DNA of 64,000 nucleotides from NCBI RefSeq assembly GCF_004912165.1, contig NZ_STGV01000007.1, positions 186,001-250,000 on the forward strand, written 5' to 3'. Below the pieces are notes generated by a model. That model saw only the letters and a list, made by a program, of their open reading frames with translations. It had not been told where the DNA came from and made no database searches. Source of the stretch: Peteryoungia ipomoeae. Lineage in GTDB: Bacteria; Pseudomonadota; Alphaproteobacteria; Rhizobiales; Rhizobiaceae. A program made the position numbers and the translations under genes. Below, in pieces: positions 46,073-54,658 of this stretch (positions within the stretch are counted from its first letter, which is position 1; each line of letters starts with the position of its first letter).

Positions 46073-46876
46073 GTGAACGAGGCAGATCAGGATCGTTATC
46101 GGGCGCCAGCCCTCGACAAGGGGCTCGATATTCTCGAGCTTCTTGCCGGCGTCGATGGCGGCTTGAGCCAGTCCGAAATTGCCAAACGGCTCGACCGCAG
46201 TCCCAACGAATTCTACCGCATGCTCGATCGCCTGGTGAAGCGCGGCTATGTCGCCCGGCTGGAGGGAGATCGCTACGCGCTGACGCTGAAGCTTTTCGGA
46301 TTGGCGCATCGGCATGCGCCGATGCGGCGCCTCTCGGCGCTTGCCATGCCGCTGATGCGGGAACTGGCCGAGGCGACGCGCCAGGAGAACCATATCGTGG
46401 TCTATGATCGCGGCCATCCCGTCGTCATCGCGCAGATCGAGGCACCGGGTTACTGGGGCATTTCGATCCGGGTCGGGTCGCGCATGGGGCTTTTCGACAC
46501 CGGCTCCGGCCATGTGCTTCTGGCCTTCCGCAGCCCTGACCTGCGGCAGATGATGGTGGCGGAGCACGAGGCAAGCGGCGGCCCTGCGGGGCGGCTGACG
46601 CCCGCCTTCGAGGCGCGGCTCACCGAGATTGCGGCGCGCGGCTATGAGCGCATGCCGAGCGCTGAAACGCCAGGTGTCGTCAATCTTTCGGCGCCGATCT
46701 CCAGTGCCGACGGGCAGGCCATCGGCGCACTGACAATCCCCTATATCGCGCTCATCAATTCGCCCGGCGCACCCGATATCGACACGACGCTGGATGCCCT
46801 GCTGGCCACGGCGCGGCAGATCTCGCGTCTTGCGGGCGAGGGGGCGCATGCCGTGCCGGACCCGCAGACGGACTGA
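46073..46876 (+). CDS. IclR-family transcriptional regulator
   Basis: A 267-residue IclR regulator. The N-terminal winged HTH (about residues 15-75, ALDKGLDILELLAGVDGGLSQSEIAKRLDRSPNEFYRMLDRLVKRGYV) precedes the ligand-binding IclR domain (about 85-265, GSGHVLLAF and AETPGVVNLSAPI). It is divergent from the SDR gene and 35 bases upstream of the lactonase-like gene, so it is the likely local regulator. The start is GTG at 46073. Confidence 0.9.
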   Translation: MNEADQDRYRAPALDKGLDILELLAGVDGGLSQSEIAKRLDRSPNEFYRMLDRLVKRGYVARLEGDRYALTLKLFGLAHRHAPMRRLSALAMPLMRELAEATRQENHIVVYDRGHPVVIAQIEAPGYWGISIRVGSRMGLFDTGSGHVLLAFRSPDLRQMMVAEHEASGGPAGRLTPAFEARLTEIAARGYERMPSAETPGVVNLSAPISSADGQAIGALTIPYIALINSPGAPDIDTTLDALLATARQISRLAGEGAHAVPDPQTD

Positions 46877-46911
46877 CTTTACGACCCCATCGGCCTTGGG
46901 AGGGGCCAGCC

Positions 46912-47751
46912 ATGATCGTCGACACGCATCTTCACCTGATCTACCGCAACCGCCTGTCCTATCCCTGGCTGGAGAGCGAGCCCGCGCTGAATGCCGATTT
47001 CACCTGGGACACCTATCAGCGCGAGGCCCGGCGGATCGGCATCTCCTCCGTCTTGCACATGGAGGTCGATGTGGCGCCGGAAGACATATCGGCCGAAACG
47101 GCTGTGGTCGAGGAGTTGGCGCAATTACCCGGCAGCCTGCTTCGCGGCGCCATCGCCTCCTGCCGTCCGGAGGATCCGGGTTTTGCCGCCTATCTCGAGA
47201 GGCAGAAAGCCAATCCCTTCGTCAAAGGCCTTCGCCGGGTTCTGCATGTCGTGCCCGACGATGTCTCCGAGGGCGCGCTGTTCCGGGAGAACATCCGGCG
47301 TTTGTCCGGCACGGGTCTGACCTTCGATCTCTGCATGCTGCCGCATCAGGTCGACAAGGCGATCGCGCTCATCGATCTTGCGCCCGATGTGACCTTCATC
47401 CTCGATCACTGCGGCGTGCCTGACATCAAGGGGCATGGCTATCAAGCGTGGGAAAGCGGAGTCCGCGAAATCGCCAGGCGGGACAATGTGCGCGTCAAGA
47501 TTTCCGGCATTCCGGCCTATGGCGATCCAGGAAGCTGGACGCTCGAGGATCTGAAACCGTATTTCGAGCATGTTATCGAGCTGTTCGGCTTTGACCGGGC
47601 AATCTGGGGATCGGACTGGCCCGTCTGTACCCTGGGCGGGGGGCTTTCCACCTGGGTTGCGACGACGCAGGCGCTTCTTCACGGTTGCACGACAGAGGAG
47701 AAGGACAAGCTCTTCTCCGCCAATGCGCGGGCGATCTGGCAGCTTGACTAG
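46912..47751 (+). CDS. amidohydrolase of the L-fuconolactonase type
   Basis: A 279-residue amidohydrolase-2 (COG3618-like) TIM barrel. The N-terminal metal motif is VDTHLHLI (residues 3-10), with HM/HQ-type positions in the middle. The C-terminal ILDHCGVPDIKG (about 162-173) and IWGSDWPVCTLGGG (about 226-239) carry the conserved His and Asp. Members hydrolyse sugar lactones such as L-fuconolactone. It lies in the same direction and 35 bases after the IclR gene. Together with the SDR and FAH genes this supports a lactone to keto acid to cleavage pathway; the dehydratase and transporter are not in the window. Confidence 0.85.
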   Translation: MIVDTHLHLIYRNRLSYPWLESEPALNADFTWDTYQREARRIGISSVLHMEVDVAPEDISAETAVVEELAQLPGSLLRGAIASCRPEDPGFAAYLERQKANPFVKGLRRVLHVVPDDVSEGALFRENIRRLSGTGLTFDLCMLPHQVDKAIALIDLAPDVTFILDHCGVPDIKGHGYQAWESGVREIARRDNVRVKISGIPAYGDPGSWTLEDLKPYFEHVIELFGFDRAIWGSDWPVCTLGGGLSTWVATTQALLHGCTTEEKDKLFSANARAIWQLD

Positions 47752-47817
47752 AGCATTTCCAGCCGAAGCGGGATCGCTTCGGCGTCGGACAATGCGGCAA
47801 AATCAGAAATACTCTAG
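47748..47817. repeat. rhizobial intergenic repeat with hairpin
   Basis: The 70-base gap between two convergent genes begins CTAGAGCATTTCC and ends CTCTAG, so its ends are inverted (CTAGAG/CTCTAG). Inside, CCGAAGCG/CGCTTCGG (47763-47770 and 47775-47782) forms a stem. AGAGCATTTCC-type repeats are common between rhizobial genes. It probably also terminates both genes, since both stop codons lie in its ends. Confidence 0.6.
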
Positions 47818-48494
47818 CCGGTCTCGCCGCGTTCGCTCATGAGCCGGCGCAGGTAGCCGCGCATCGCCGTGATCAGGGCCTCGATATCGGCATTGGAGGC
47901 GGAGAGATCCTGCAGCGCATAGCTTTGCAAAATGATGCCGTCGATGCCGATCAGCATCTGGCGCGCAACCGCACGACCGATACGGCGCAGCTCCTCATCC
48001 GTATCATCCTCGAAAACGAGGTGGCCGTAAAAATCGATATAGGCGTTGTACTGCCGTGCGGCGAGCCATTCCGAACCCTTGCTGCGCAGCGCGTAAAGCG
48101 TCAGTTCCGTCTGGGCGATCTGCTTGTCGCGGGTGCGCTGAATGTAGCGCCAGCTTGCCCGGATCAGCGCCTCGACCCGATCCTCCGGATCGTGCGGCAG
48201 AGCCACGTCCTGCCGGTAGGCGGTGTCCATGTCCAAGATGAGGTCGTCGAGCACGGCGAGCAGCAGGCTCTCCTTGCTGTCGAAGTAGTAATGGAGCGTC
48301 GCCAGCCTGACGCCGGCGGAGGCCGCGATGCGCCGGGTTGTGAGTGCGGGGATGCCGCCTTCTTCCAGCGCCTCGCGGGCACCCCGGATGATCCGCTGCC
48401 GCGTCTCCAGCCCCTTCGGCGTCGCCCCCGGCAGCTTTTCCTTCAAGGCTTGGTCCCGGCCGGGATCGGCGGCTCGTGGTTTCGCGTCCTCCAT
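47814..48494 (-). CDS. TetR-family transcriptional regulator
   Basis: A 226-residue TetR regulator. The HTH is near residues 30-80 (RQRIIRGAREALEEGGIPALTTRRIAASAGVRLATLHYYFDSKESLLLAVLDDL), and the C-terminal ligand domain follows. The start is ATG 48494, or GTG 48497 one codon earlier. It begins three bases after the amidohydrolase stop, so it is in that operon. The dyads GTGAC-N5-GTCAC upstream of the amidohydrolase and of the ABC operon are its likely sites. Its ligand is probably a compound handled by the ABC transporter. Confidence 0.88.
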   Translation of the reverse strand: MEDAKPRAADPGRDQALKEKLPGATPKGLETRQRIIRGAREALEEGGIPALTTRRIAASAGVRLATLHYYFDSKESLLLAVLDDLILDMDTAYRQDVALPHDPEDRVEALIRASWRYIQRTRDKQIAQTELTLYALRSKGSEWLAARQYNAYIDFYGHLVFEDDTDEELRRIGRAVARQMLIGIDGIILQSYALQDLSASNADIEALITAMRGYLRRLMSERGETG

Positions 48495-48497
48495 CAC

Positions 48498-50168
48498 CTA
48501 GTCTCGTTCAAAGGTGATCTTCCCGTCGCAGATCGTCACGCGTGACTCGACGCCCATCAGAGCATCCGGCGCCACCTGCTCGATGTCGGTGGACAGGACC
48601 ACGACATCGGCGAGGTAACCGGGTATCAGTTTGCCCTTGCGGTCTTCCATGAACTCCACCCAGGCGCCGGTCGCGGTATAGGCCTCAAGCGCCTCCATGA
48701 GCGAGAAACGCTGGTCCTTCAGTCCGTCTTTCCATGGCTTGCGTGTCACGGCGTCCTGCAGGCACTGGAACGGCGAAACCGGGGAGACCGGCCAGTCGGA
48801 GGCGAAGACCACGGGTGCGCCAGCTTCTTTCATGCTGCGCCAGGCATAGGCCTGGTCCCAGCGGTCTTCACCGATCCTCGTGGTGGTCGGCTCGGCCGGA
48901 AAACAGGTGCCGCCCGGATAGTGGACCGGCTGCATCGAGGCAACGACACCAAGCTCGGCGAAGCGGGGGATGTCGTCCGGGTGAATGATCTCGATGTGCT
49001 CGATCCGGTGACGGTTGCCGCGCGCACCGTTCGCCTTCACGGCCGCTTCGTAACCATTCAGCGTCTGGCGGATCGCCGCACTGCCGATCGCGTGAACCGC
49101 GACCTGAAGCCCAAGCGCATCGGCCTTCGTGGCAATCGCGTTGAAGGCCTCGGGCGTGAAGAGCGGCTCATAGGTGTAGCCGGGCCGATCACCATAGCCC
49201 TCCAGCATATAGGCGGTCTGGCTGTCGAGAACGCCATCCATGAAGACCTTGACGAAATCGCTGCGCAACATGTCGCTTTGGAATTCCTGCTTCCAGTCCG
49301 CGGCCTTGTCGAGGTCATCAAGCGCCATGAAATTCTTCATGTGATAGGGAATGCGAATGCGGCAGGAGAGCTCGCCGGATTGCATGAGATCGCGCATCAG
49401 CCGCAGCTGGTAGTGATTGCCGTCGAAATTCTGGATCGAGGTGATACCCCAGGAGGCGCAATAGTCTAGGCCGGCCTTCAGGATCGCGCGGTCGAGCGCA
49501 TATTGCTCCTGCGTCACGCTCTCGGGATCCATGCCGGTCACCATGCCGAGCTCCTCGCGGCCGCCTGTCGAGGCGAGCGCTGCCACGGGCCCGAAGGCAT
49601 TGCCCTCGCGCAATTCTCCATTGGCAAGCCCGTCCGGCCCCATGACAACCTCGTTGCCGATGCCGACATCCTTGCCGTGCAAAAGGCCCGCCTCTTCCAG
49701 CGCGCGCGTATTGGCCCAGGCGGTGTGGTGGTCGGGGGCGAACATCATGAAGGAGCGATCGGGCAGGATCGCATCGAGGTGATGGCGAGTGCAGGGCTCG
49801 GTCAGCGAGATGATCGAATAGTCGGCGGAAAAGCCCATCAGCAGCGGCTCCTCCGGGTTCTTTGCCGCATAGTCTAGGATGGCCGCCTTCAGCGCTTCAA
49901 ACCCCTGCACGCCGTGCAGGTTGAGCTGTCGCAGCGAAACCGAGCCTGGAAAGATGTGCATATGCGCTTCATTGAAGCCTGGCATGACGGTCGCGCCCCT
50001 CGCATCGATGCGGCGGGTGCCGGTTCCGGCCAACGCTTCGATGTCGGTGTTTGCGCCGAGGGCGAGAATGCGGTTGCCGGCAAGCGCGATCGCTTCCGCC
50101 GGCGGGCTTGCTCCGTCCATCGGCAGGACCCGGCCATTGATGATGATGATATCGGCTGTCTGCACCAT
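48498..50168 (-). CDS. YtcJ-like amidohydrolase (amidohydrolase_3)
   Basis: A 556-residue cytoplasmic amidohydrolase. The N-terminal TADIIIINGRVLPMDG is a urease-type beta domain. The metal motif is FNEAHMHIFPG (about residues 66-76). Further motifs are QVAVHAIGSAAIRQTL (about 363-378) and RIEHIEIIHPDD (about 398-409), with the C-terminal VFASDWPVSPVSPFQ (about 461-475). YtcJ-type proteins hydrolyse amide bonds in unidentified N-acyl or exo-type substrates. Start: ATG 50168 (MVQTAD). It lies downstream of the ABC binding-protein gene, with a dyad 61-75 bases upstream. TetR follows in the same operon. Confidence 0.88.
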   Translation of the reverse strand: MVQTADIIIINGRVLPMDGASPPAEAIALAGNRILALGANTDIEALAGTGTRRIDARGATVMPGFNEAHMHIFPGSVSLRQLNLHGVQGFEALKAAILDYAAKNPEEPLLMGFSADYSIISLTEPCTRHHLDAILPDRSFMMFAPDHHTAWANTRALEEAGLLHGKDVGIGNEVVMGPDGLANGELREGNAFGPVAALASTGGREELGMVTGMDPESVTQEQYALDRAILKAGLDYCASWGITSIQNFDGNHYQLRLMRDLMQSGELSCRIRIPYHMKNFMALDDLDKAADWKQEFQSDMLRSDFVKVFMDGVLDSQTAYMLEGYGDRPGYTYEPLFTPEAFNAIATKADALGLQVAVHAIGSAAIRQTLNGYEAAVKANGARGNRHRIEHIEIIHPDDIPRFAELGVVASMQPVHYPGGTCFPAEPTTTRIGEDRWDQAYAWRSMKEAGAPVVFASDWPVSPVSPFQCLQDAVTRKPWKDGLKDQRFSLMEALEAYTATGAWVEFMEDRKGKLIPGYLADVVVLSTDIEQVAPDALMGVESRVTICDGKITFERD

Positions 50169-50228
50169 GTCATACTCCGTGGACTGTCGGTTTGCCGCAA
50201 CGGTCAGCGGCGACTGAAGGCGCGTCGG

Positions 50229-50243
50229 GTGACGTCTCGTCAC
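50229..50243. promoter_or_regulatory. dyad operator upstream of amidohydrolase
   Basis: GTGAC-GTCTC-GTCAC, a perfect 5-bp arm dyad. Nearly the same 15-mer is at 54295-54309 in front of the ABC operon. It lies about 60 bases before the amidohydrolase ATG. Confidence 0.6.
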
Positions 50244-50330
50244 CTGCGCGCGGTATCGTGAGAACGCGTTTCGTCTGTCGGAAGGGCCGGCGGCCCTCCC
50301 GTCTGGTCGTCTGCAGCCGGGTGTCGGTGC

Positions 50331-51371
50331 TTACTTCTGCACTTCGGTCCAGATCTTGGTGTAAATCTCCTGCACCGCCGGATCGCAGGCCAGCAGGAAC
50401 TCGCCGGCGCTTTCCAGCTCCGCCGGGATCACCAGTTCCGGCGCGCCTTGCATGGCCTTGTCCATAAACTGCTCGGAGCCCTTGATGCCGTTTGCGTATT
50501 TCGCGAAGTTGGAGATCATCGCGGCGTTTTCCGGGTCCATGATGAAGTTCATGAACAGCTTGGCATTCTCGGCATTCTTGGCGTCTTTCAGGATTGCGAC
50601 GCTGTCCATGAAGACCGGATAGCCTTCCTTGGGATAGCCGAACTTGATGTCGGCGTTCTTCTCGCGGGCCCGCATGATCGCGCCGTTCCAGTAGTAGACG
50701 CCGGAATAGTCGCCAGCCGGGAGCTTTTCCGTGACGCTGTAGTCCATCGCGAGCCACTTCGCCTTGGCTTCGACGAGCTTGTCGCGCACCTTGCGCAGCA
50801 TCTCCTTGTCGTCGGAGCACCAACTGCCGCCGACATAACGGATCGTGGCAAAGAGCACGTCGTTCATCTCCGGCGTGACGTTCAGCTTGCCGACGAGTTC
50901 CGCCGGTGGATCGAGGAAGATGGCGGAGGTGTTGATGTCGCCGCCATAGACCTTGGTGTTGACGCCGATGCCGGTCACGCCCCACTGCCACGGCACCGAA
51001 TAGCGGCGGCCCGGATCCCACTCCACATCGGCCCAGCGCGGATCGACATTCTTGAAGTTCTCCATCTGGTCGGGGCGTGCTTCGAGGAGTAGGCCCTCGT
51101 CTATCCAGATCGGCATGTAGTTGGCCGAGGGCACGACGATGTCGAAGCCGTGGCCGCCGGCGCGGACCTTGGCGAGTGCCGTGTCGTTGGAATCGTAGTC
51201 GGTGATCGTCACCTTCACGTCGAACTGCTGCTCGAACTTCTTGATGAGGTCGGGGCTCGTGTAGTCACCCCAGTTGTAGATATTGAGTTCGCCCGCGGCC
51301 GATGCCGAGCCTGCAACGGCAAGCACCGAAAGCGCTGCAAGCGCTGTCGTCGTCATCCAGTGTCTGTTCAT
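50331..51371 (-). CDS. ABC transporter substrate-binding protein (PotD/PotF-like)
   Basis: A 346-residue periplasmic binding protein. A signal peptide (about residues 1-26, ALAALSVLAVAGSASA) precedes the polyamine-binding-protein fold: LNIYNWGDYTSPDLIKKFEQQF (about residues 28-49) and the DSNDTALAKVRAGGHGFDIVVPS block (about 59-82). The two Cys (in SWCSDD and LLACDP) match the PotF-type disulfide. The C-terminal MISNFAKYANG segment is family-like. It is the last gene of potABCD-like order. Substrate: polyamine-like or amide-type cation, not decided. Confidence 0.92.
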   Translation of the reverse strand: MNRHWMTTTALAALSVLAVAGSASAAGELNIYNWGDYTSPDLIKKFEQQFDVKVTITDYDSNDTALAKVRAGGHGFDIVVPSANYMPIWIDEGLLLEARPDQMENFKNVDPRWADVEWDPGRRYSVPWQWGVTGIGVNTKVYGGDINTSAIFLDPPAELVGKLNVTPEMNDVLFATIRYVGGSWCSDDKEMLRKVRDKLVEAKAKWLAMDYSVTEKLPAGDYSGVYYWNGAIMRAREKNADIKFGYPKEGYPVFMDSVAILKDAKNAENAKLFMNFIMDPENAAMISNFAKYANGIKGSEQFMDKAMQGAPELVIPAELESAGEFLLACDPAVQEIYTKIWTEVQK

Positions 51372-51402
51372 GTGTCCGTTCCTCTCTGTTTTTTGACAGT
51401 CG

Positions 51403-52203
51403 TTATGGCTTGCGTCTGCTGATGAAGAAGAAGATCACGACGAGGATCGTCGAGAGACCAAGGAAGATGGTGGCGATGGCGTTGATCTCGGGCGTCGTTT
51501 CGCGGCGGATCTGGCCGAGCATGTAGGTGGGCAGCGTGTCCTGGCCGCCGGACTTGACGAATTCGGTGATGACCACGTCGTCGAGCGAGATCACCAGCGC
51601 CAGCATGAAACCGGCGATGATGGCCGGGCGCAGCAGCGGTAGCGTGACATGCCGGAAGGTCTGCCACGGGGTGGCGTAGAGATCGGCTGCGGCCCGTTCG
51701 AGCGTCAGATCCATGCTTTCGAGGCGCGCCCGAATGGGCAGATAGGCGAAAGGCAGGCAGAAGGCGGTGTGGGCGGCGATGAGAAAGCCGAGACCCGAAT
51801 ACCCCGTCCAGACCTTGATGCGGGAAAAGACGATCAGAAGCGCCACCGCCGTCACGATCTCCGGCACCATCAGCGGCTGGTTGATCAGCGCGTATTTGAA
51901 GGTAAGGCCGCGATACGGCTTCGTGCGTGTCATGGCGATCGCCGCCATGGTCGCTGCAATCGTCGCAAGTGAGGCGGCCCAGAGCGCGATGATCATCGAG
52001 CGGATCGCTGCATCCTGAACGGCGCTGTTCTGCGAGGCGGAAATGAACCAGCGCCACGAAAAACCCTCCCAGACAGAGAACGAATCCGCGCCATTGAAGG
52101 AATAGGCGACGAGCGTCGCGATCGGCAGATAAAGCGCAAAGAAGGTGATCAGCGCGATGAAGCCGAAACCCGGCTGGCTCTCGACGTTGAAATGCCTACG
52201 CAT
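51403..52203 (-). CDS. ABC transporter permease (PotC-like)
   Basis: A 266-residue permease with six hydrophobic segments (starts [36 protein letters not shown]) and the cytoplasmic EAA-like loop LERAAADLYATPWQTFRHVTLPLLRPAI (about residues 165-192). The start is taken as ATG 52203 in agreement with PotC; a longer frame reaches 52236. It overlaps the PotB-like gene by eight bases, and the binding-protein gene follows 31 bases after its stop. Confidence 0.92.
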   Translation of the reverse strand: MRRHFNVESQPGFGFIALITFFALYLPIATLVAYSFNGADSFSVWEGFSWRWFISASQNSAVQDAAIRSMIIALWAASLATIAATMAAIAMTRTKPYRGLTFKYALINQPLMVPEIVTAVALLIVFSRIKVWTGYSGLGFLIAAHTAFCLPFAYLPIRARLESMDLTLERAAADLYATPWQTFRHVTLPLLRPAIIAGFMLALVISLDDVVITEFVKSGGQDTLPTYMLGQIRRETTPEINAIATIFLGLSTILVVIFFFISRRKP

Positions 52204-53122
52204 GGCCGGCCCCCGTTTTCGAGGCGTTGCGGACATAGACGAGCAGCGCCAGCATGACGAGCGCCATTAGTGTGATCGACATGGCCGCGCCGAGCGGCCA
52301 GTTGCGGCCTGCGCCGAATTGCAGCTCGATCAGATTGCCGAGCATCATCGTCTTGCCGCCGCCCAGCACGCGCGGAATGACATAGGCGCCGAGCGAGGGG
52401 ATGAAGACGAGAATGGAACCGGCGATCAGGCCGGGTTTGACCAGTGGCAGGATGATCCGCCACAGCACCTGGAAGCGGGTGGCGTAAAGGTCGTAGGCCG
52501 CCTCGATCAGGCGGAAATCCAGCTTCTCGATCGAGGCATAGAGCGGCAGCACCATCAGCGGCAGGTAGACATAGGTCATGCCGAGCAGATTGGCGGTATC
52601 GGTATACATGATCTGCAGCGGGCTATCGATCAGACCGAGCCAGATCAGCAGATTGTTCAGGATACCCTCGTTGCGGATCACCTGCTGCATGGCGAAGGTG
52701 CGGATCAGCAGATTGGTCCAGAACGGGATGGTCACCAGGAAGACCCAGATCTCGCGCGTGCTGCGCGGTCGGGTGGCAATGAAATAGGCCGTCGGAAAGC
52801 CGAGAACCAGGGTCAGAACCGTGGTGAAGAAGGAGAGCTTCAGCGACCGCCAGATGATCGACAGATGCGCGTCGGCCAGGCCCAGCGTGTCGTCGAAGAT
52901 ATCGCGTTGGAAAAAGACCGAGATCCAGCCTTCCATCGAAAAGGTCCCGAACTTCACGTCGCCATAGGCGCCCTTCTCGAAGAAGGAATAGAGCAGCATG
53001 ACGAAGAGCGGGCCGACGGCGGCGAAGAAGACGATGAGCAGGGCAGGGGTGCTGAGCAGCCAGCGATTGCGGATGTCGCGGTTCTCGGCTGCGCTTGCGG
53101 CTTCCTGCGCGGTCTGCATCAT
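52196..53122 (-). CDS. ABC transporter permease (PotB-like)
   Basis: A 308-residue permease with six hydrophobic segments ([27 protein letters not shown] near residues 22-48) and the EAA-like loop [31 protein letters not shown]. The start is taken as ATG 53122; ATG 53119 is also possible. It overlaps the ATPase stop (ATGA). It pairs with the PotC-like permease to form the channel. Confidence 0.92.
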   Translation of the reverse strand: MMQTAQEAASAAENRDIRNRWLLSTPALLIVFFAAVGPLFVMLLYSFFEKGAYGDVKFGTFSMEGWISVFFQRDIFDDTLGLADAHLSIIWRSLKLSFFTTVLTLVLGFPTAYFIATRPRSTREIWVFLVTIPFWTNLLIRTFAMQQVIRNEGILNNLLIWLGLIDSPLQIMYTDTANLLGMTYVYLPLMVLPLYASIEKLDFRLIEAAYDLYATRFQVLWRIILPLVKPGLIAGSILVFIPSLGAYVIPRVLGGGKTMMLGNLIELQFGAGRNWPLGAAMSITLMALVMLALLVYVRNASKTGAGHA

Positions 53123-54219
53123 TCAGCCCCCAATATTTGCGCGGCAGCCTGGCCGAGCTGCACGCCGACGCGCGCGCCCTTGTCGTGCAGCAGTCTATCA
53201 GCGCGGCTGTTCTGTTCGCGCACGATGAAGGCCGTGCCGTCATCGAGCGTCAGGTGATAGTGGGTGTCCGTGCCGAAATAGATCGCGTCCGTCAGAATGC
53301 CGTCGAACGTGCCGCCACCGGCGGGGGTGAGCGCTGCGTGTTCCGGACGGATGACAATGGTGATCGCGTCGCGATCCGCCTGCATGGCGGGCAGCGCCGC
53401 TTCGATCACCGCGCCGTTCGACAGCCGGACCTCCGCCGTCGCGCCGTGGCGCTGAAGCACGCTTGCCGAGAGGAAGTTGCTTTCGCCGATAAAGTCGGCG
53501 ACGAAGCGATCGGCGGGGCGGTCGTAGATCTCGCGCGGCGTCCCCACCTGGCGGACGGAGCCGCTCGACATGACCGCAATGCGGTCCGACATGGTCAGCG
53601 CCTCTTCCTGGTCATGGGTAACGAAGACGAAGGTGATGCCGGTTTCCGCCTGGACCCGCTTCAGCTCGATCTGCATTTCCTTGCGCAGCTTGTAGTCGAG
53701 CGCCGAAAGCGGCTCGTCGAGCAGCAGGACCTTCGGCTTCGGCGCCAGCGCGCGGGCAAGCGCTACGCGCTGCTGCTGGCCACCGGAGATCTGGCTGACC
53801 TGCCGGTCGCGCATCGGCACCATGTGCACGAGGCTGAGCATTTCCTCGACGCGGGCCTGCATTTCTTCTTTCGGCTTGCCGAGCATCTTCAGCCCGAAGC
53901 CGATGTTTTCGGCAACGGTCATGTGGGGGAAGAGAGCATAGCTCTGGAAAACGGTGTTGACGGGGCGCTTGAACGGCGGAAGGGGGGCAATGTTTTCGCC
54001 GTAGAGAAGAATGGCCCCGGCGCTTGGGAAATCGAAGCCGGCGATCAGCCTCAGAAGCGTGGTCTTGCCACAGCCGGACGGGCCGAGGAGCGTGAAGAAC
54101 TCGTTCTCGCGGATGGCGAGATGAATGTTTTCGAGCGCTGTTACCTTGTAGGGGTCGTGACCGTAGTAGCGGCTGACGCCCTGGATTTCGATGGCTGCCT
54201 TCTCAGATGTGGAACTCAA
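53119..54219 (-). CDS. ABC transporter ATP-binding protein (PotA-like)
   Basis: A 366-residue ATPase of the polyamine/spermidine family. Walker A is [12 protein letters not shown] (about residues 46-57), the signature is [14 protein letters not shown] (about 145-158), Walker B is [12 protein letters not shown] (about 164-175), and the TOBE domain is C-terminal. I start it at TTG 54219 because AGGGGG lies six bases before it. ATG 54249 (10 residues longer) has no good SD. It is the first gene of the transporter operon; two dyads lie upstream in the divergent region. Confidence 0.9.
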   Translation of the reverse strand: MSSTSEKAAIEIQGVSRYYGHDPYKVTALENIHLAIRENEFFTLLGPSGCGKTTLLRLIAGFDFPSAGAILLYGENIAPLPPFKRPVNTVFQSYALFPHMTVAENIGFGLKMLGKPKEEMQARVEEMLSLVHMVPMRDRQVSQISGGQQQRVALARALAPKPKVLLLDEPLSALDYKLRKEMQIELKRVQAETGITFVFVTHDQEEALTMSDRIAVMSSGSVRQVGTPREIYDRPADRFVADFIGESNFLSASVLQRHGATAEVRLSNGAVIEAALPAMQADRDAITIVIRPEHAALTPAGGGTFDGILTDAIYFGTDTHYHLTLDDGTAFIVREQNSRADRLLHDKGARVGVQLGQAAAQILGAE

Positions 54220-54263
54220 GCAATTCCCCCTGGCGCTTTGCCCTTGCATGTTATGACCGCTGA

Positions 54264-54276
54264 TGACGTGAGATCA
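54264..54276. promoter_or_regulatory. degenerate dyad operator 2 of ABC cluster
   Basis: TGACGTGAGATCA, which matches the reversed core TGACGAGAGGTCA of the neighbouring dyad in 11 of 13 bases. It is centred about 32 bases from that dyad, roughly three helical turns, 45 bases before the ATPase start. Confidence 0.4.
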
Positions 54277-54294
54277 GGAAAACGGGCGGATGCA

Positions 54295-54309
54295 GTGACC
54301 TCTCGTCAC
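54295..54309. promoter_or_regulatory. dyad operator 1 of ABC cluster
   Basis: GTGAC-CTCTC-GTCAC, the same pattern as the site at 50229-50243 (14 of 15 bases). About 75 bases before the ATPase start. It is the strongest candidate for the local TetR regulator. Confidence 0.6.
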
Positions 54310-54658
54310 CATCAACGCAAATCGCATGCCAGCTTTGAAGCATTGCAAGGCGTCTCCCGGTTGGCTTGAGCCGTCACATGCCGGAAAGGCCGGATATGCA
54401 ACTGAATGCTCCGTTGCCTGGCTGTTCCCGTGCTTTTGGGGATGCGCCTAGCAGGCAGCGGTGCATCCCGTTTGAGGCATGTTGCATCGGATTTGGTCGT
54501 TTGACCATTTTTATTTTTGCAGATGCCGACGATTTCTGCAGGCGCATGGCTGGGCTGCAGGGGGCGCGTGGCCGGGCGGTTGACACCCCTAGTCCATCGT
54601 CCCACGTTAAGTTGATGCGCAACGCGCACGCCCCTGTTTCAGATCCCTGGAGCCAGCA

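Larger units (their letters stand above)
54220..54658. other. divergent intergenic region, potA-like / amidase
   Basis: This 439-base region has no convincing gene, and the short frames in it show no family. It holds the dyad 54295-54309 and a second degenerate copy at 54264-54276, both within 100 bases of the ATPase start. The amidase side has a GGAG site at 54649-54652 for the TTG at 54659. The stretch 54310-54640 shows nothing else that I can support. Confidence 0.55.
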
